In this document: positions 1 to 5,812 of the stretch, piece after piece | Numbering within the stretch: position 1 is the first letter of the stretch | How the letters are laid out: every line of letters begins with the position of its first letter | DNA from: Chloroflexota bacterium | GTDB taxonomy: Bacteria; Chloroflexota; Anaerolineae; UBA3071 | Direction of reading: 5' to 3' | Assembly: GCA_014383605.1 (NCBI GenBank) | Contig: JACNHM010000427.1 | Location: 1-7,951 of the forward strand | DNA: 7,951 bases | Position numbers and translations under genes: made by a program | The notes under the pieces: generated by a model | Told to the model about the DNA's origin: nothing | The model's input: the letters and a program-made list of their open reading frames with translations, nothing else | Databases searched by the model: none

Positions 1-176
1 CCGCGGCTGCTGCGCCGCTGCACGCCGGCCATGCGTATCAGTTCCTGCTTCTGCAGGATGTCCAGGTGGTGCCGCACGGAAACAGGGGCGCGCTTCAGCG
101 CTGCCGCCAGGTCAGCCACCGTGGCCTGCCCGCGCTCCTTCAAGATATTCAGAATATGTTGCCGAACGTCGTTCAC
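1..176 (-). CDS. Winged-helix transcriptional regulator (ArsR/DeoR/SufR-like), 5' part only
   Basis: The first 58 codons of a DNA-binding regulator are present; the gene runs off the left edge of the window. The fragment is almost entirely a helix-turn-helix: residues 18-29 (ATVADLAAALKR) form the first helix and residues 31-42 (PVSVRHHLDILQ) the recognition helix, followed by the start of the wing. This layout is shared by ArsR, DeoR and SufR-type repressors. The effector domain that would tell them apart lies outside the window. The GTG start at 176 is chosen because GGAGG sits 5 nt upstream and no in-frame ATG exists nearby. A consensus promoter and palindromes lie just upstream, so autoregulation is plausible. 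The winged-helix call is firm; the subfamily is open. A SufR-like role would fit the iscU gene elsewhere in the window, but that is only inference. Confidence 0.8.
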   Translation of the reverse strand, partial: MNDVRQHILNILKERGQATVADLAAALKRAPVSVRHHLDILQKQELIRMAGVQRRSSR

Positions 177-228
177 TGCCTCCTCCCTCTCCGCATCATT
201 GTCCTGGCATGGCTGCCCACTGGCTGCG

Positions 229-257
229 ATTGTAGCACAAGTCGCCGCCGCTGTCAA
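229..257 (-). promoter_or_regulatory. Sigma-70 promoter of the winged-helix regulator gene
   Basis: On the minus strand an exact TTGACA (-35, positions 252-257) is followed after 17 bp by TACAAT (-10, positions 229-234, 5 of 6 consensus). Transcription would start near 222 and give a leader of about 45 nt before the GTG at 176. Hexamers and spacing are close to ideal. Confidence 0.8.
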
Positions 258-284
258 TTTTCATCAACTAGTTGAAACTAATTG
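255..284. promoter_or_regulatory. Nested palindromes at the regulator promoter, candidate operator
   Basis: TCAACTAGTTGA (264-275) is a perfect 12-bp palindrome. It overlaps a second inverted repeat, TAGTT-GA-AACTA (269-280). An outer pair CAATT/AATTG (255-259 and 280-284) encloses both. The cluster abuts and partly overlaps the -35 box of the regulator promoter, a usual place for a repressor site. CAAC/GTTG half-sites are also described for the cyanobacterial SufR repressor, but with a longer spacer than the 2 bp seen here. That the adjacent regulator binds it is inference. Confidence 0.5.
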
Positions 285-356
285 GAGTGCATCGTCTCCG
301 GCGAGCAATGAAGCCAGAGACTCCGCACTCCACAATCACATCTGCCACCGACAGCC

Positions 357-391
357 CCTTCGACGAGGTACACCCTGAGCCCAGTCGAAGG
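357..391. repeat. REP-like stem-loop (CCTTCGAC/GTCGAAGG)
   Basis: CCTTCGAC (357-364) pairs perfectly with GTCGAAGG (384-391) across a 19-nt loop containing CCCTGAGC. From memory, CCCTGAGCnnnGTCGAAGG half-sites are a recurrent intergenic palindrome in many environmental genomes. It lies about 30 nt beyond the stop of the DUF624 gene, so it could also stabilise or end that transcript. No T-run follows the stem, so I do not call it an intrinsic terminator. Confidence 0.55.
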
Positions 392-421
392 ACTCACGGC
401 AAGCCGCCGGTGCTCGGTTTT

Positions 422-1051
422 CTAGGGCTCCTGGGGCGGCGATTGCGCCTGGCGCGCCGTCACCTCCTCGACCATCGTCACCGTGGCCCGAGCGCCCACC
501 AGGGCGACGAGCGCTGGCCAGGCCATGATCAGCAAGAAGGGCAGGACGACGCTGAGCACTGTGGCGGCCAGCAGCAGGATCAACAGCAGCAGAGCGTAGC
601 CCGGGCGAAGCAGGGGCAACAGCAGCGCATTGCGCAGGAGCCACCACAGCCGCGGCTCCTCCATTTCGAACAGCAACGGGAACAGGCAAAGCTGCGCCGC
701 CAGCCACATCAGGAAAAGGTAGACCCACACCAAAGCCGCGTAGCGCAGGAAGTTTTGCATGTTCCAGTAGAACAAGAGGTTGACCACGACGGCGATCAGA
801 GCCAACAGGTTGACCGCCGCCAGTTGCCAGCTCTTTGCGAACCGCTTCCGGGTTTCCTGCCAGAAGAAGCTGAATTCCACCCGCTGTTCGTGGGCGACGC
901 GGTGAGCCAGAGCGTGCAGTCCAGCCGTGACCGGCGGGCCAGGGATGACCAGCAGCGTGCCCAGCCACCACAGCACGCTCGCGCCAGCGAAAAGCATCAA
1001 CTCTTCGTACAGGTCGCCTATGGCTTGCCAGAAAGTCTTGAGAGCCTTCAT
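422..1051 (-). CDS. DUF624 / YesL-like integral membrane protein
   Basis: A 209-residue hydrophobic protein. Probable membrane segments lie near residues 19-37, 76-96, 103-130 and 152-183 (the last long enough for one or two spans), with a polar loop at 45-75. The N-terminus (aromatic/acidic start, long first helix, then a PGPPVTAGL turn at 37-45) and the overall length match the DUF624 (YesL) family. That family is often found near carbohydrate transport genes and has no proven biochemical role. Only 64 nt separate it from the upstream lpdA stop, and that gap is filled by a 7-bp tandem repeat. The SD-like GAGGG directly abuts the ATG, which is unusually close, so initiation may be weak or coupled. 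No sugar-transport gene is nearby, so its job here cannot be deduced. Confidence 0.75.
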   Translation of the reverse strand: MKALKTFWQAIGDLYEELMLFAGASVLWWLGTLLVIPGPPVTAGLHALAHRVAHEQRVEFSFFWQETRKRFAKSWQLAAVNLLALIAVVVNLLFYWNMQNFLRYAALVWVYLFLMWLAAQLCLFPLLFEMEEPRLWWLLRNALLLPLLRPGYALLLLILLLAATVLSVVLPFLLIMAWPALVALVGARATVTMVEEVTARQAQSPPQEP

Positions 1052-1070
1052 CCCTCTTGCCCTTTACCCT

Positions 1071-1119
1071 TTGCCTCTTGTTTCTTGCCTCTTGCCTCTT
1101 GCTTCTTGCTCCTCGCTAC
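1071..1119. repeat. Seven-copy 7-bp tandem repeat (TTGCCTC-like)
   Basis: Consecutive heptamers read TTGCCTC, TTGTTTC, TTGCCTC, TTGCCTC, TTGCTTC, TTGCTCC and the degenerate TCGCTAC. Less regular copies extend left to about 1052. The last unit runs over the lpdA stop codon at 1116-1118. The tract fills the gap between lpdA and the DUF624 gene. On the transcribed strand it is purine-rich (GAGGCAA units) and contains many GAGG stretches that look like ribosome binding sites. Confidence 0.85.
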
Positions 1120-2522
1120 ACGTGAATCGGCCGCCCCTCGACGCCGTGGGCGGCTTCCATGATCGCTTCCGAAAGGGTCGGGTGGGCGTGCACGGTGCGG
1201 GCGATTTCCTCCGCCGTGGCTTCCAGCGTGCGGGCCAGCGAAAGCTCTGGCAGCAGCTCCGTCACCTCCGGACCGATCATGTGTACGCCCAGGATCTCGC
1301 CGCTGACCGCATCGCCGATGATCTTGACGAAGCCCTCCCGCTCGGCCAGGCCCAGCGCTTTGCCGTTGGCCATGAAGGGGAAGCGACCCACGTTGATCTC
1401 GTGTCCTCGCTCCTTCGCCTGCGTCTCGGTGAGGCCCAGGCTGGCCACCTGCGGGTGGCAGTAGGTGCAGCGGGGCATGAAGGTGTAATCCTCGATGGGC
1501 TGCGTGGGATGGCCGGCGATGTGTTCGGCAGCGACGATGCCCTGGGCGCTGGCCACGTGCGCCAGCAGCAGCTTGCCCGTCAGGTCGCCGATAGCGTAGA
1601 CGCCCGGCACGTTGCTGCGCATGAAGCCGTCCACGGGCACGAAGCCGCCCCGATCCACCGGCACGCCGGCGGCCTCCAGACCCAGGTTCTCGCTGTTGGG
1701 CCGCACGCCGATGGCCACCAGCACCACCTCGGCGGTCAGCGTCTCCTCCGCGCCGCCATCCACGTTCTTGACCCGCACGGCCACGCCGTCGTCGGTGACG
1801 GTCGCGCCCTCGGTGCGCGTGCTGGTGCGCACGCCGATCTTGCGCCGCTGCAGCGATCGGGCCAGCGTCGTGCTGACCTCCTCGTCCTCCAGGGGCAAGA
1901 CGCCGGGCAACATCTCCACCAGCGTGACCTGTGCGCCGTAGGCGTGGTAGAGGTGAGCGAACTCCACGCCGATGGCCCCAGCGCCGACGATGATGATGGA
2001 CTCAGGGCATCCCTCACGGGCCAGGGCGTGGCGGCTGGTGATGATGCGTTCGCCGTCTATCTCCAGGCCGGGGATGGAGCGGGCGCGAGCGCCGGTGGCC
2101 AGGATGATGTTGGGGGATTCCAGAACCCGGCCGCCCGGCTCCACGGCCACGCGGCCGGGGGCCAGCAGCCGTCCTTCCCCTTGCACCAGGTCAATCTTGT
2201 TCTTCTTCAGCAAGCCGTGGATGCCTTTCACCAGCCGCTGCGAGACCTGGCGGCTGCGCTGGATGGCCACGGCGAAGTCCACCTGCAGATTATCGAAGGT
2301 GAAGCCGAATTCTTTGCCCCGCTCCAGCAGACTGATCACCTCGGCATTACGCAGCAGCGACTTGGTGGGGATGCAGCCCCAGTTGAGGCAGACGCCGCCC
2401 ACTTCCTCGCGCTCGACGACGGCAGTGCGCAGGCCGAGTTGTGCCGCGCGGATGCCAGCCACGTAGCCGCCCGGCCCCGCGCCGACGACGATCAGATCGT
2501 ATGTGTTGGCTTGTGTTGTCAT
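1116..2522 (-). CDS. lpdA: Dihydrolipoamide dehydrogenase (E3)
   Basis: A 468-residue flavoprotein of normal family length. E3 reoxidises dihydrolipoyl groups of 2-oxoacid dehydrogenase complexes or the glycine cleavage system, passing electrons through an active-site disulfide and FAD to NAD+. Visible motifs are the FAD-binding GAGPGG (residues 14-19), the redox pair in GGVCLNWGCIPTK (Cys45 and Cys50), a second Rossmann motif GAGAIG (180-185) for NAD, an AIGD motif, and the C-terminal HPTLSE with catalytic His447 and Glu452. The frame is open up to 2792, but ATG 2522 is chosen because AGAGG lies 5 nt upstream and the protein then starts just before the flavin fold. No E1, E2 or lipoylation gene is in the window, so the partner complex is unknown. 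Related enzymes such as mercuric or soluble pyridine nucleotide reductases fit less well. Confidence 0.95.
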   Translation of the reverse strand: MTTQANTYDLIVVGAGPGGYVAGIRAAQLGLRTAVVEREEVGGVCLNWGCIPTKSLLRNAEVISLLERGKEFGFTFDNLQVDFAVAIQRSRQVSQRLVKGIHGLLKKNKIDLVQGEGRLLAPGRVAVEPGGRVLESPNIILATGARARSIPGLEIDGERIITSRHALAREGCPESIIIVGAGAIGVEFAHLYHAYGAQVTLVEMLPGVLPLEDEEVSTTLARSLQRRKIGVRTSTRTEGATVTDDGVAVRVKNVDGGAEETLTAEVVLVAIGVRPNSENLGLEAAGVPVDRGGFVPVDGFMRSNVPGVYAIGDLTGKLLLAHVASAQGIVAAEHIAGHPTQPIEDYTFMPRCTYCHPQVASLGLTETQAKERGHEINVGRFPFMANGKALGLAEREGFVKIIGDAVSGEILGVHMIGPEVTELLPELSLARTLEATAEEIARTVHAHPTLSEAIMEAAHGVEGRPIHV

Positions 2523-2581
2523 ATGTGCCTCTCTATCCGCGGAACCTCTCGTGGCATCGGGGCAACACTCACACGCCGCTC

Positions 2582-2632
2582 CCGCTGGATCGCCAGATCC
2601 AGCGGCTTGGCAGGCGAATCTGACGATCCGCC
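2582..2632 (-). promoter_or_regulatory. Two consecutive hairpins in the lpdA leader
   Basis: Hairpin one has a perfect 10-bp stem, CCGCTGGATC/GATCCAGCGG (2582-2591 and 2596-2605), with a 4-nt loop. Hairpin two has an 8-bp stem (2613-2620 and 2625-2632), also with a 4-nt loop. Hairpin two contains an A-C mismatch if read as plus-strand RNA but a G-U wobble as minus-strand RNA, which supports function in the lpdA-sense transcript. They lie 60-110 nt upstream of the lpdA start and 75-125 nt beyond the UPF0175 stop. Neither is followed by a T-run, so attenuation, mRNA stabilisation or processing fits better than simple termination. Confidence 0.55.
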
Positions 2633-2706
2633 CGAAACAATAAGTGCTACCTCTGACCCAATGCCTCTTGTGGTTTCCGATACTCGCTTGCAGGCAGGTA
2701 TTCTCG

Positions 2707-3048
2707 CTAAGCCTCGCCCAGCAGATCCAAAACGTGATCGTACAGTCCTTGATGAATCCAGGTGCCGCGTGAGCGCAGTTTATCCATCTCATCGCGGAGC
2801 GCCAGTTCCTCTTTCAGTTCGTCCTCTGTGTACTGAAAGATGGATTCCCCATGTTCAGCCAGATACTGGACAAACTCAGCCTGACTGATTCCGATTAGCT
2901 CTGCAGCCCTGCTGTACGTAAGTGTACCTCGTCGAACGAGTTCGAGAGCCAATAGCTTCTTCAACTCCAGTGGCAAGTCTTTTTCGCTTTTCCCCGTCAG
3001 GGGGACAAAAGCTCTTGGCAATTCCAATGTCACTGTCACCTCAGACAT
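2707..3048 (-). CDS. UPF0175 family protein (antitoxin-like, HTH)
   Basis: A 113-residue protein with an N-terminal beta segment (TVTLELPRAF, residues 4-14), a helix ending in LALELVRRG (33-41), and a helix-turn-helix at about 44-66 (YSRAAELIGISQAEF and following), then an acidic tail. This is the layout of the UPF0175 family, small DNA-binding proteins usually regarded as the antitoxin half of a pair with a PIN-domain toxin. The ATG at 3048 has an excellent AGGAGG 7 nt upstream. It starts 20 nt after the flavoenzyme stop, so the two are probably co-transcribed. No PIN-domain gene lies on either side, so it is an orphan here. The tail from residue 71 is longer than I expect for the family and could carry another function. 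Confidence 0.75.
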   Translation of the reverse strand: MSEVTVTLELPRAFVPLTGKSEKDLPLELKKLLALELVRRGTLTYSRAAELIGISQAEFVQYLAEHGESIFQYTEDELKEELALRDEMDKLRSRGTWIHQGLYDHVLDLLGEA

Positions 3049-3068
3049 GAAAACACCTCCTGAGTCAG

Positions 3069-4409
3069 CTACACGGGCGACTGTCTTGTGCTCAAGTCCT
3101 CATGCGCCATCCCGGCCACGCGCTGGCCGATCTCCACCGCGTAGTTGGTGCCCCGATCCCAGGGGTAAATCTGGCTCATGCTGGCGAAATACAGCCCGGA
3201 GACGGGTGTACGCAAGTCAGGGATGTTTTGGGAATGGTTCACTGGCGGCACCGGCTGCGCATAGGCAGCCTTCCAGAGCCAGGTCTCCTTGACCCAGCCG
3301 CGACCGAAGTCCGGGTTGAAGCGTTTCAGGGCCGGCAAGAAGCGCTCCAGCAGTTCCTCTTTGCTCAGGGTGAAGTACTCGTGCCCCGCGTCCAGGTAGT
3401 CGCCGCAGTAGACGATGTGATCGCCGCCGTAGTGCTCTGGCCCGACGTAGTTGGTGTGCTCAACCAGGGCCAGGAAGGGGAACCCGGCCTCCTTGGGCAG
3501 GTTGTGCCAGTAGTAGTCCGTTAATCGCTGCTTCAGGCTGAGGATCAGCACCACCGCGCCCATGGACTTCAAAGCTCGCAGGCTGGCGGCATAGGCTTCC
3601 GGAAGATCGGGGGCCAGCTCGATCATCGCCGCCGGCGAGCTGGTCGAGATGACGGCGTCAAAGACCGCCGTGTCGGACGCGGTCTCCACGACCAGTCCGC
3701 TCGTTGGCCCCTCAGCAACCCGACGGATCCGGGTCACCGGCGAGTTGAGCCGGATCTCCACGCCCTGCGAACGCAGCCGCTCGGCCAGCTTGTCCAGAAA
3801 GGCCTGGAACCCACCCACGAAGGTGCCCAGCCGGGTCGTGCGGGAGCGCAGACGGGCCCAGAGCCAGGCCATGTTGACCGCCTGGGCGTTCTCCTCGCCG
3901 AACTTGCTGACCAGCAGTGGCCGCCACTGCAAGGCGTGGACGCGGGAGCCAAACCAGCGCCGCGTCCACTCATCCGCCGTCACCGCTTCCAGGGGCTCCC
4001 AACGACGGGAGAGGAAGCGGAGATAGAGGCCGCCTATCCCATAGCGGATCACGTCCAGCAGAGGGAAGTGGCGCAGGATGAACAGCGGGATGTTGCTGAA
4101 GATCGAGTCGAAAGGGAAAAACTTGCCCTGCCAGTAGATGACCGTGTAGGGGCGCGGGAAGAGAACCTGGTCGCTCCACCCCAGTTCCTCGATGAAGTCC
4201 AGCATGTACTTGTCGCTGGCGAACCAGTGATGGTAGAACTTCTCCAGGCTCCAGTCCCAATGCGGCGCTTTGAACCCTGCCGACAGCCCGCCCACCTGGG
4301 CATCGGCTTCGTAGATCGTCACACGGTGGCCGGCCTGCGCCAGATCGTAGGCTGCGGTCAGGCCCGAAATGCCTGCGCCGATGACGCCGATACGCTTGCC
4401 TGTGCTCAT
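3069..4409 (-). CDS. NAD(P)/FAD-dependent oxidoreductase, flavin amine-oxidase superfamily
   Basis: A 446-residue enzyme that begins directly with an FAD-binding Rossmann fold: IGVIGAGISGLTAAYDLA with GAGISG at 11-16, Glu34 placed to bind the ADP ribose, and GGLSAGF from residue 40. The C-terminus carries the second flavin contact, GLYFAS then DRGTNYAVEIGQRVAG, typical of the amine oxidase / protoporphyrinogen oxidase / carotenoid desaturase superfamily. UDP-galactopyranose mutase has a similar fold. The middle is rich in aromatics (FYHHWF, YTVIYW), suggesting a hydrophobic substrate pocket. The substrate cannot be read from the sequence. ATG 4409 overlaps the TGA of the upstream CxxC gene in an ATGA junction, a clear sign of translational coupling. 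Superfamily is sure; specific function is unknown. Confidence 0.88.
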   Translation of the reverse strand: MSTGKRIGVIGAGISGLTAAYDLAQAGHRVTIYEADAQVGGLSAGFKAPHWDWSLEKFYHHWFASDKYMLDFIEELGWSDQVLFPRPYTVIYWQGKFFPFDSIFSNIPLFILRHFPLLDVIRYGIGGLYLRFLSRRWEPLEAVTADEWTRRWFGSRVHALQWRPLLVSKFGEENAQAVNMAWLWARLRSRTTRLGTFVGGFQAFLDKLAERLRSQGVEIRLNSPVTRIRRVAEGPTSGLVVETASDTAVFDAVISTSSPAAMIELAPDLPEAYAASLRALKSMGAVVLILSLKQRLTDYYWHNLPKEAGFPFLALVEHTNYVGPEHYGGDHIVYCGDYLDAGHEYFTLSKEELLERFLPALKRFNPDFGRGWVKETWLWKAAYAQPVPPVNHSQNIPDLRTPVSGLYFASMSQIYPWDRGTNYAVEIGQRVAGMAHEDLSTRQSPV

Positions 4410-4789
4410 GCCCTCTTTTCCAGCACCTCTTCCACGCCGGGCGGCTCAGCCAGCCCGGCGTAGCCATGCTTCCGCAGGTGGTTCTCGATGTCGCGCCGCG
4501 CTCGCCGGTACATGCGCAGCAGGTGGTCATCGCTCTCCTTGAACTGCATCACCGTCTGCCGGGCACACAGCTCGCAGCCGCGCATGAACTTGAAGCTGCC
4601 GTTGTAGCATTTGAGACACCCATCCAGGCGGATCATCGTCAAGATGAACGCCAGCCTATCCGGATGGACTTCGGGCAGCTTGGCTACACGATTGACCAAC
4701 CTCTGCCACTTGCTCTCCCGCAGATCCCCCAGCCCCGGAATGAGAGACGAAGGGAACAGGATCTCCGCTTTAGGATACACCGTAATCAC
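4406..4789 (-). CDS. Uncharacterised small protein with two CxxC pairs
   Basis: A 127-residue protein that I do not recognise as a named family. Its core has two cysteine pairs, GCLKC (Cys58, Cys61) and GCELC (Cys72, Cys75), 10 residues apart and separated by aromatic/basic residues (YNGSFKFMR). This geometry could hold a zinc ion or an Fe-S cluster, or form a dithiol redox site. The region before it is helical (VNRVAKLPEVHPDRLAFILTMI); the region after is a charged helix rich in Arg and Glu. There is no signal peptide or membrane span. The GTG start at 4789 has GAGGTG 7 nt upstream; an ATG in that stretch is out of frame. The stop overlaps the flavoenzyme start by 4 nt, which argues that the two products act together. 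Confidence 0.75.
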   Translation of the reverse strand: MITVYPKAEILFPSSLIPGLGDLRESKWQRLVNRVAKLPEVHPDRLAFILTMIRLDGCLKCYNGSFKFMRGCELCARQTVMQFKESDDHLLRMYRRARRDIENHLRKHGYAGLAEPPGVEEVLEKRA

Positions 4790-4837
4790 TTGTCATCACC
4801 TCACACACCGTACGTTCATTCTCCCAGCAAAACAACG

Positions 4838-4859
4838 AGCCGGGCTTCCCGGCCCGGCT
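4838..4859 (-). terminator. Hairpin with weak T-tract, candidate terminator of the UPF0173 gene
   Basis: AGCCGGGC (4838-4845) pairs with GCCCGGCT (4852-4859) around a 6-nt loop. Read on the minus strand the stem is followed by CGTTGTTTTGC, a weak T-rich stretch. It lies about 85 nt beyond the UPF0173 stop and just before the CxxC gene, so it would separate the two transcription units. Confidence 0.5.
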
Positions 4860-4862
4860 TCT

Positions 4863-4918
4863 GAGACAAGGAGACAAGGAGACAAGGAAAAGGGTGCGCC
4901 CCCTCTCTCCTTGTCTCC
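4863..4918. repeat. Triple 8-bp repeat (GAGACAAG) with inverted partner
   Basis: GAGACAAG is repeated exactly three times (4863-4886). The last copy, within GGAGACAAGGA (4878-4888), is matched by TCCTTGTCTCC (4908-4918), giving an 11-bp perfect stem with a 19-nt loop. It begins 25 nt beyond the UPF0173 stop, so it may protect or end that transcript as well as being a dispersed repeat. Confidence 0.8.
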
Positions 4919-4942
4919 CCGTCACCCCTTCTCCTCTCAGGT

Positions 4943-5626
4943 TCAGGCCAACGTCAGGCTGTCGCCGGGCTTCAGAACCTGTCCCCCGACACCGGTTTCC
5001 GCCGCCACGCGGGCCAGGAAAGCCTGCGGGTCTTGTCGTATCACCGGAAAGGCATCGTAGTGGATGGGCACCACCAGGCGCGGCCGCAGCAACTCCACAG
5101 CCCGCAGCGCATCGTCCGGCCCCATGGTGTAGTTGTCGCCAATGGGCAAGATGGCCAGGTCAATTCCCTTATCGCCGACGAGCTTCATGTCGTAGGTCAG
5201 CCCGGTGTCGCCGGCGAAGTAGATGGTCTGCCCCTCCATGGTGATGAGGAAACCGGCCGGGTTGCCGCCGTAGGAGCCGTCCGGAAAACTGGAACCGTGA
5301 TGGGCGATGGTCAATGCCACCCGCCCGAAGGGAAAGCCATAGCCGCCGCCGATGTGCATGGCGTGGGCATTCAAGCCCTGCGCCGAGCAGTAGCGAGCGA
5401 TCTCGGCGTTGGCGATCACTGTGGCCCCCGTGCGCCGGGCGATGCCCACCGTGTCCCCCAAATGGTCGCCGTGGGCGTGCGAGACCAGGATGTAATCGGC
5501 GTCCACCTCGTCCGGGCCGACGTCCGCCCGCGGATTGCCGCTCAGAAAGGGATCCAGGAGCAGCCTGGCCCCGCCCCCTTCGATGACAAAACAAGCATGG
5601 CCGTGGTACGTCACCTTGACCGACAT
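4943..5626 (-). CDS. UPF0173 metal-dependent hydrolase (metallo-beta-lactamase fold)
   Basis: A 227-residue protein, the usual length for UPF0173 (YtkL-like) enzymes. The zinc-binding signature HAHGDH sits at residues 50-55. It is preceded by the first-strand motif YHGHACF (7-13) and LLLDPFLSGNP (22-32), and followed by further likely ligands in AHHGS, AGDTGLT and VPIHYDAF. Family members are compact cytoplasmic hydrolases of the metallo-beta-lactamase superfamily; the natural substrate is unknown. The frame stays open upstream to 5797 across a mobile-element-like repeat, but ATG 5626 is chosen because a GGGAGGGG purine stretch precedes it and the family fold begins at once. It now lies downstream of a nuoB remnant and may be transcribed from the promoter at 6200-6228. 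Confidence 0.92.
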   Translation of the reverse strand: MSVKVTYHGHACFVIEGGGARLLLDPFLSGNPRADVGPDEVDADYILVSHAHGDHLGDTVGIARRTGATVIANAEIARYCSAQGLNAHAMHIGGGYGFPFGRVALTIAHHGSSFPDGSYGGNPAGFLITMEGQTIYFAGDTGLTYDMKLVGDKGIDLAILPIGDNYTMGPDDALRAVELLRPRLVVPIHYDAFPVIRQDPQAFLARVAAETGVGGQVLKPGDSLTLA

Positions 5627-5668
5627 CTCCCCCTCCCGTCCATTACCTCTTCTTGGCCGCCTTCGCCT
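5627..5668 (-). other. Possible 3' end of a lost gene (Lys/Ala-rich tail)
   Basis: Between the inverted-repeat element and the UPF0173 start, one minus-strand frame reads QAKAAKKR and then a TAA at 5643-5645. Short basic tails of this kind are common protein C-termini, so this may be all that remains of the gene that once preceded UPF0173. Only eight codons are visible, so the reading is tentative. Confidence 0.2.
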
Positions 5669-5812
5669 GCAGCAATTCTCAATATGACCCAGTTTGCAAG
5701 GTCGTTTCCCGTAAAACCGCCCAAAACAGAGCCGAAGTGGGAGAGACCATGCCAGAAACGGCTTCGATTCGGCATGCCGTCCCGGGAAAATCGCCATATT
5801 GAGAACTGCTGC
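5669..5812. mobile_element. MITE-like element with 20-bp terminal inverted repeats
   Basis: The left end (5669-5688) and the reverse complement of the right end (5793-5812) both read GCAGCARTTCTCAATATGRC, 18 of 20 identical. An inner pair TTTCCCG/CGGGAAA (5705-5711 and 5783-5789) and a perfect CGGCATGCCG palindrome (5770-5779) add symmetry. The 144-bp unit has no coding capacity of its own. It sits exactly where the nuoB reading frame loses homology. I see no clear target-site duplication, so it may mark a deletion or recombination rather than a simple insertion. The parent transposon family cannot be named from the sequence alone. Confidence 0.75.

Noticed and set aside
336..971. A 211-codon minus-strand frame overlapping the DUF624 gene
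   Set aside because: Same strand, different frame. The product is Gly/Ala/Arg-rich without membrane segments, while the 422-1051 frame gives a coherent membrane protein.
1052..1119. Possible CRISPR array in the short tandem repeats
   Set aside because: Units are 7 bp and directly adjacent with no spacers, so this is a simple tandem repeat.
272..1162. A 296-codon plus-strand open frame
   Set aside because: Gln/His/Arg-rich low-complexity product opposite the DUF624 gene, crossing the REP-like stem-loop and the heptamer repeat; no recognisable fold.
2523..2792. N-terminal extension of lpdA to an upstream ATG
   Set aside because: The extra 90 residues show no E3 similarity, span the leader hairpins and overlap the end of the UPF0175 gene; ATG 2522 has a good ribosome binding site.
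927..2888. A 653-codon open frame on the plus strand opposite lpdA
   Set aside because: It is the antisense shadow of a GC-rich gene. The protein is His/Gln/Ala-rich without domains, has no ribosome binding site, and lpdA on the other strand is certain.
4790..4835. Promoter for the CxxC gene (TTGTTT-17-TACGGT)
   Set aside because: Both hexamers match only 3 of 6 and the -35 lies at the foot of the candidate terminator; not convincing enough to annotate.
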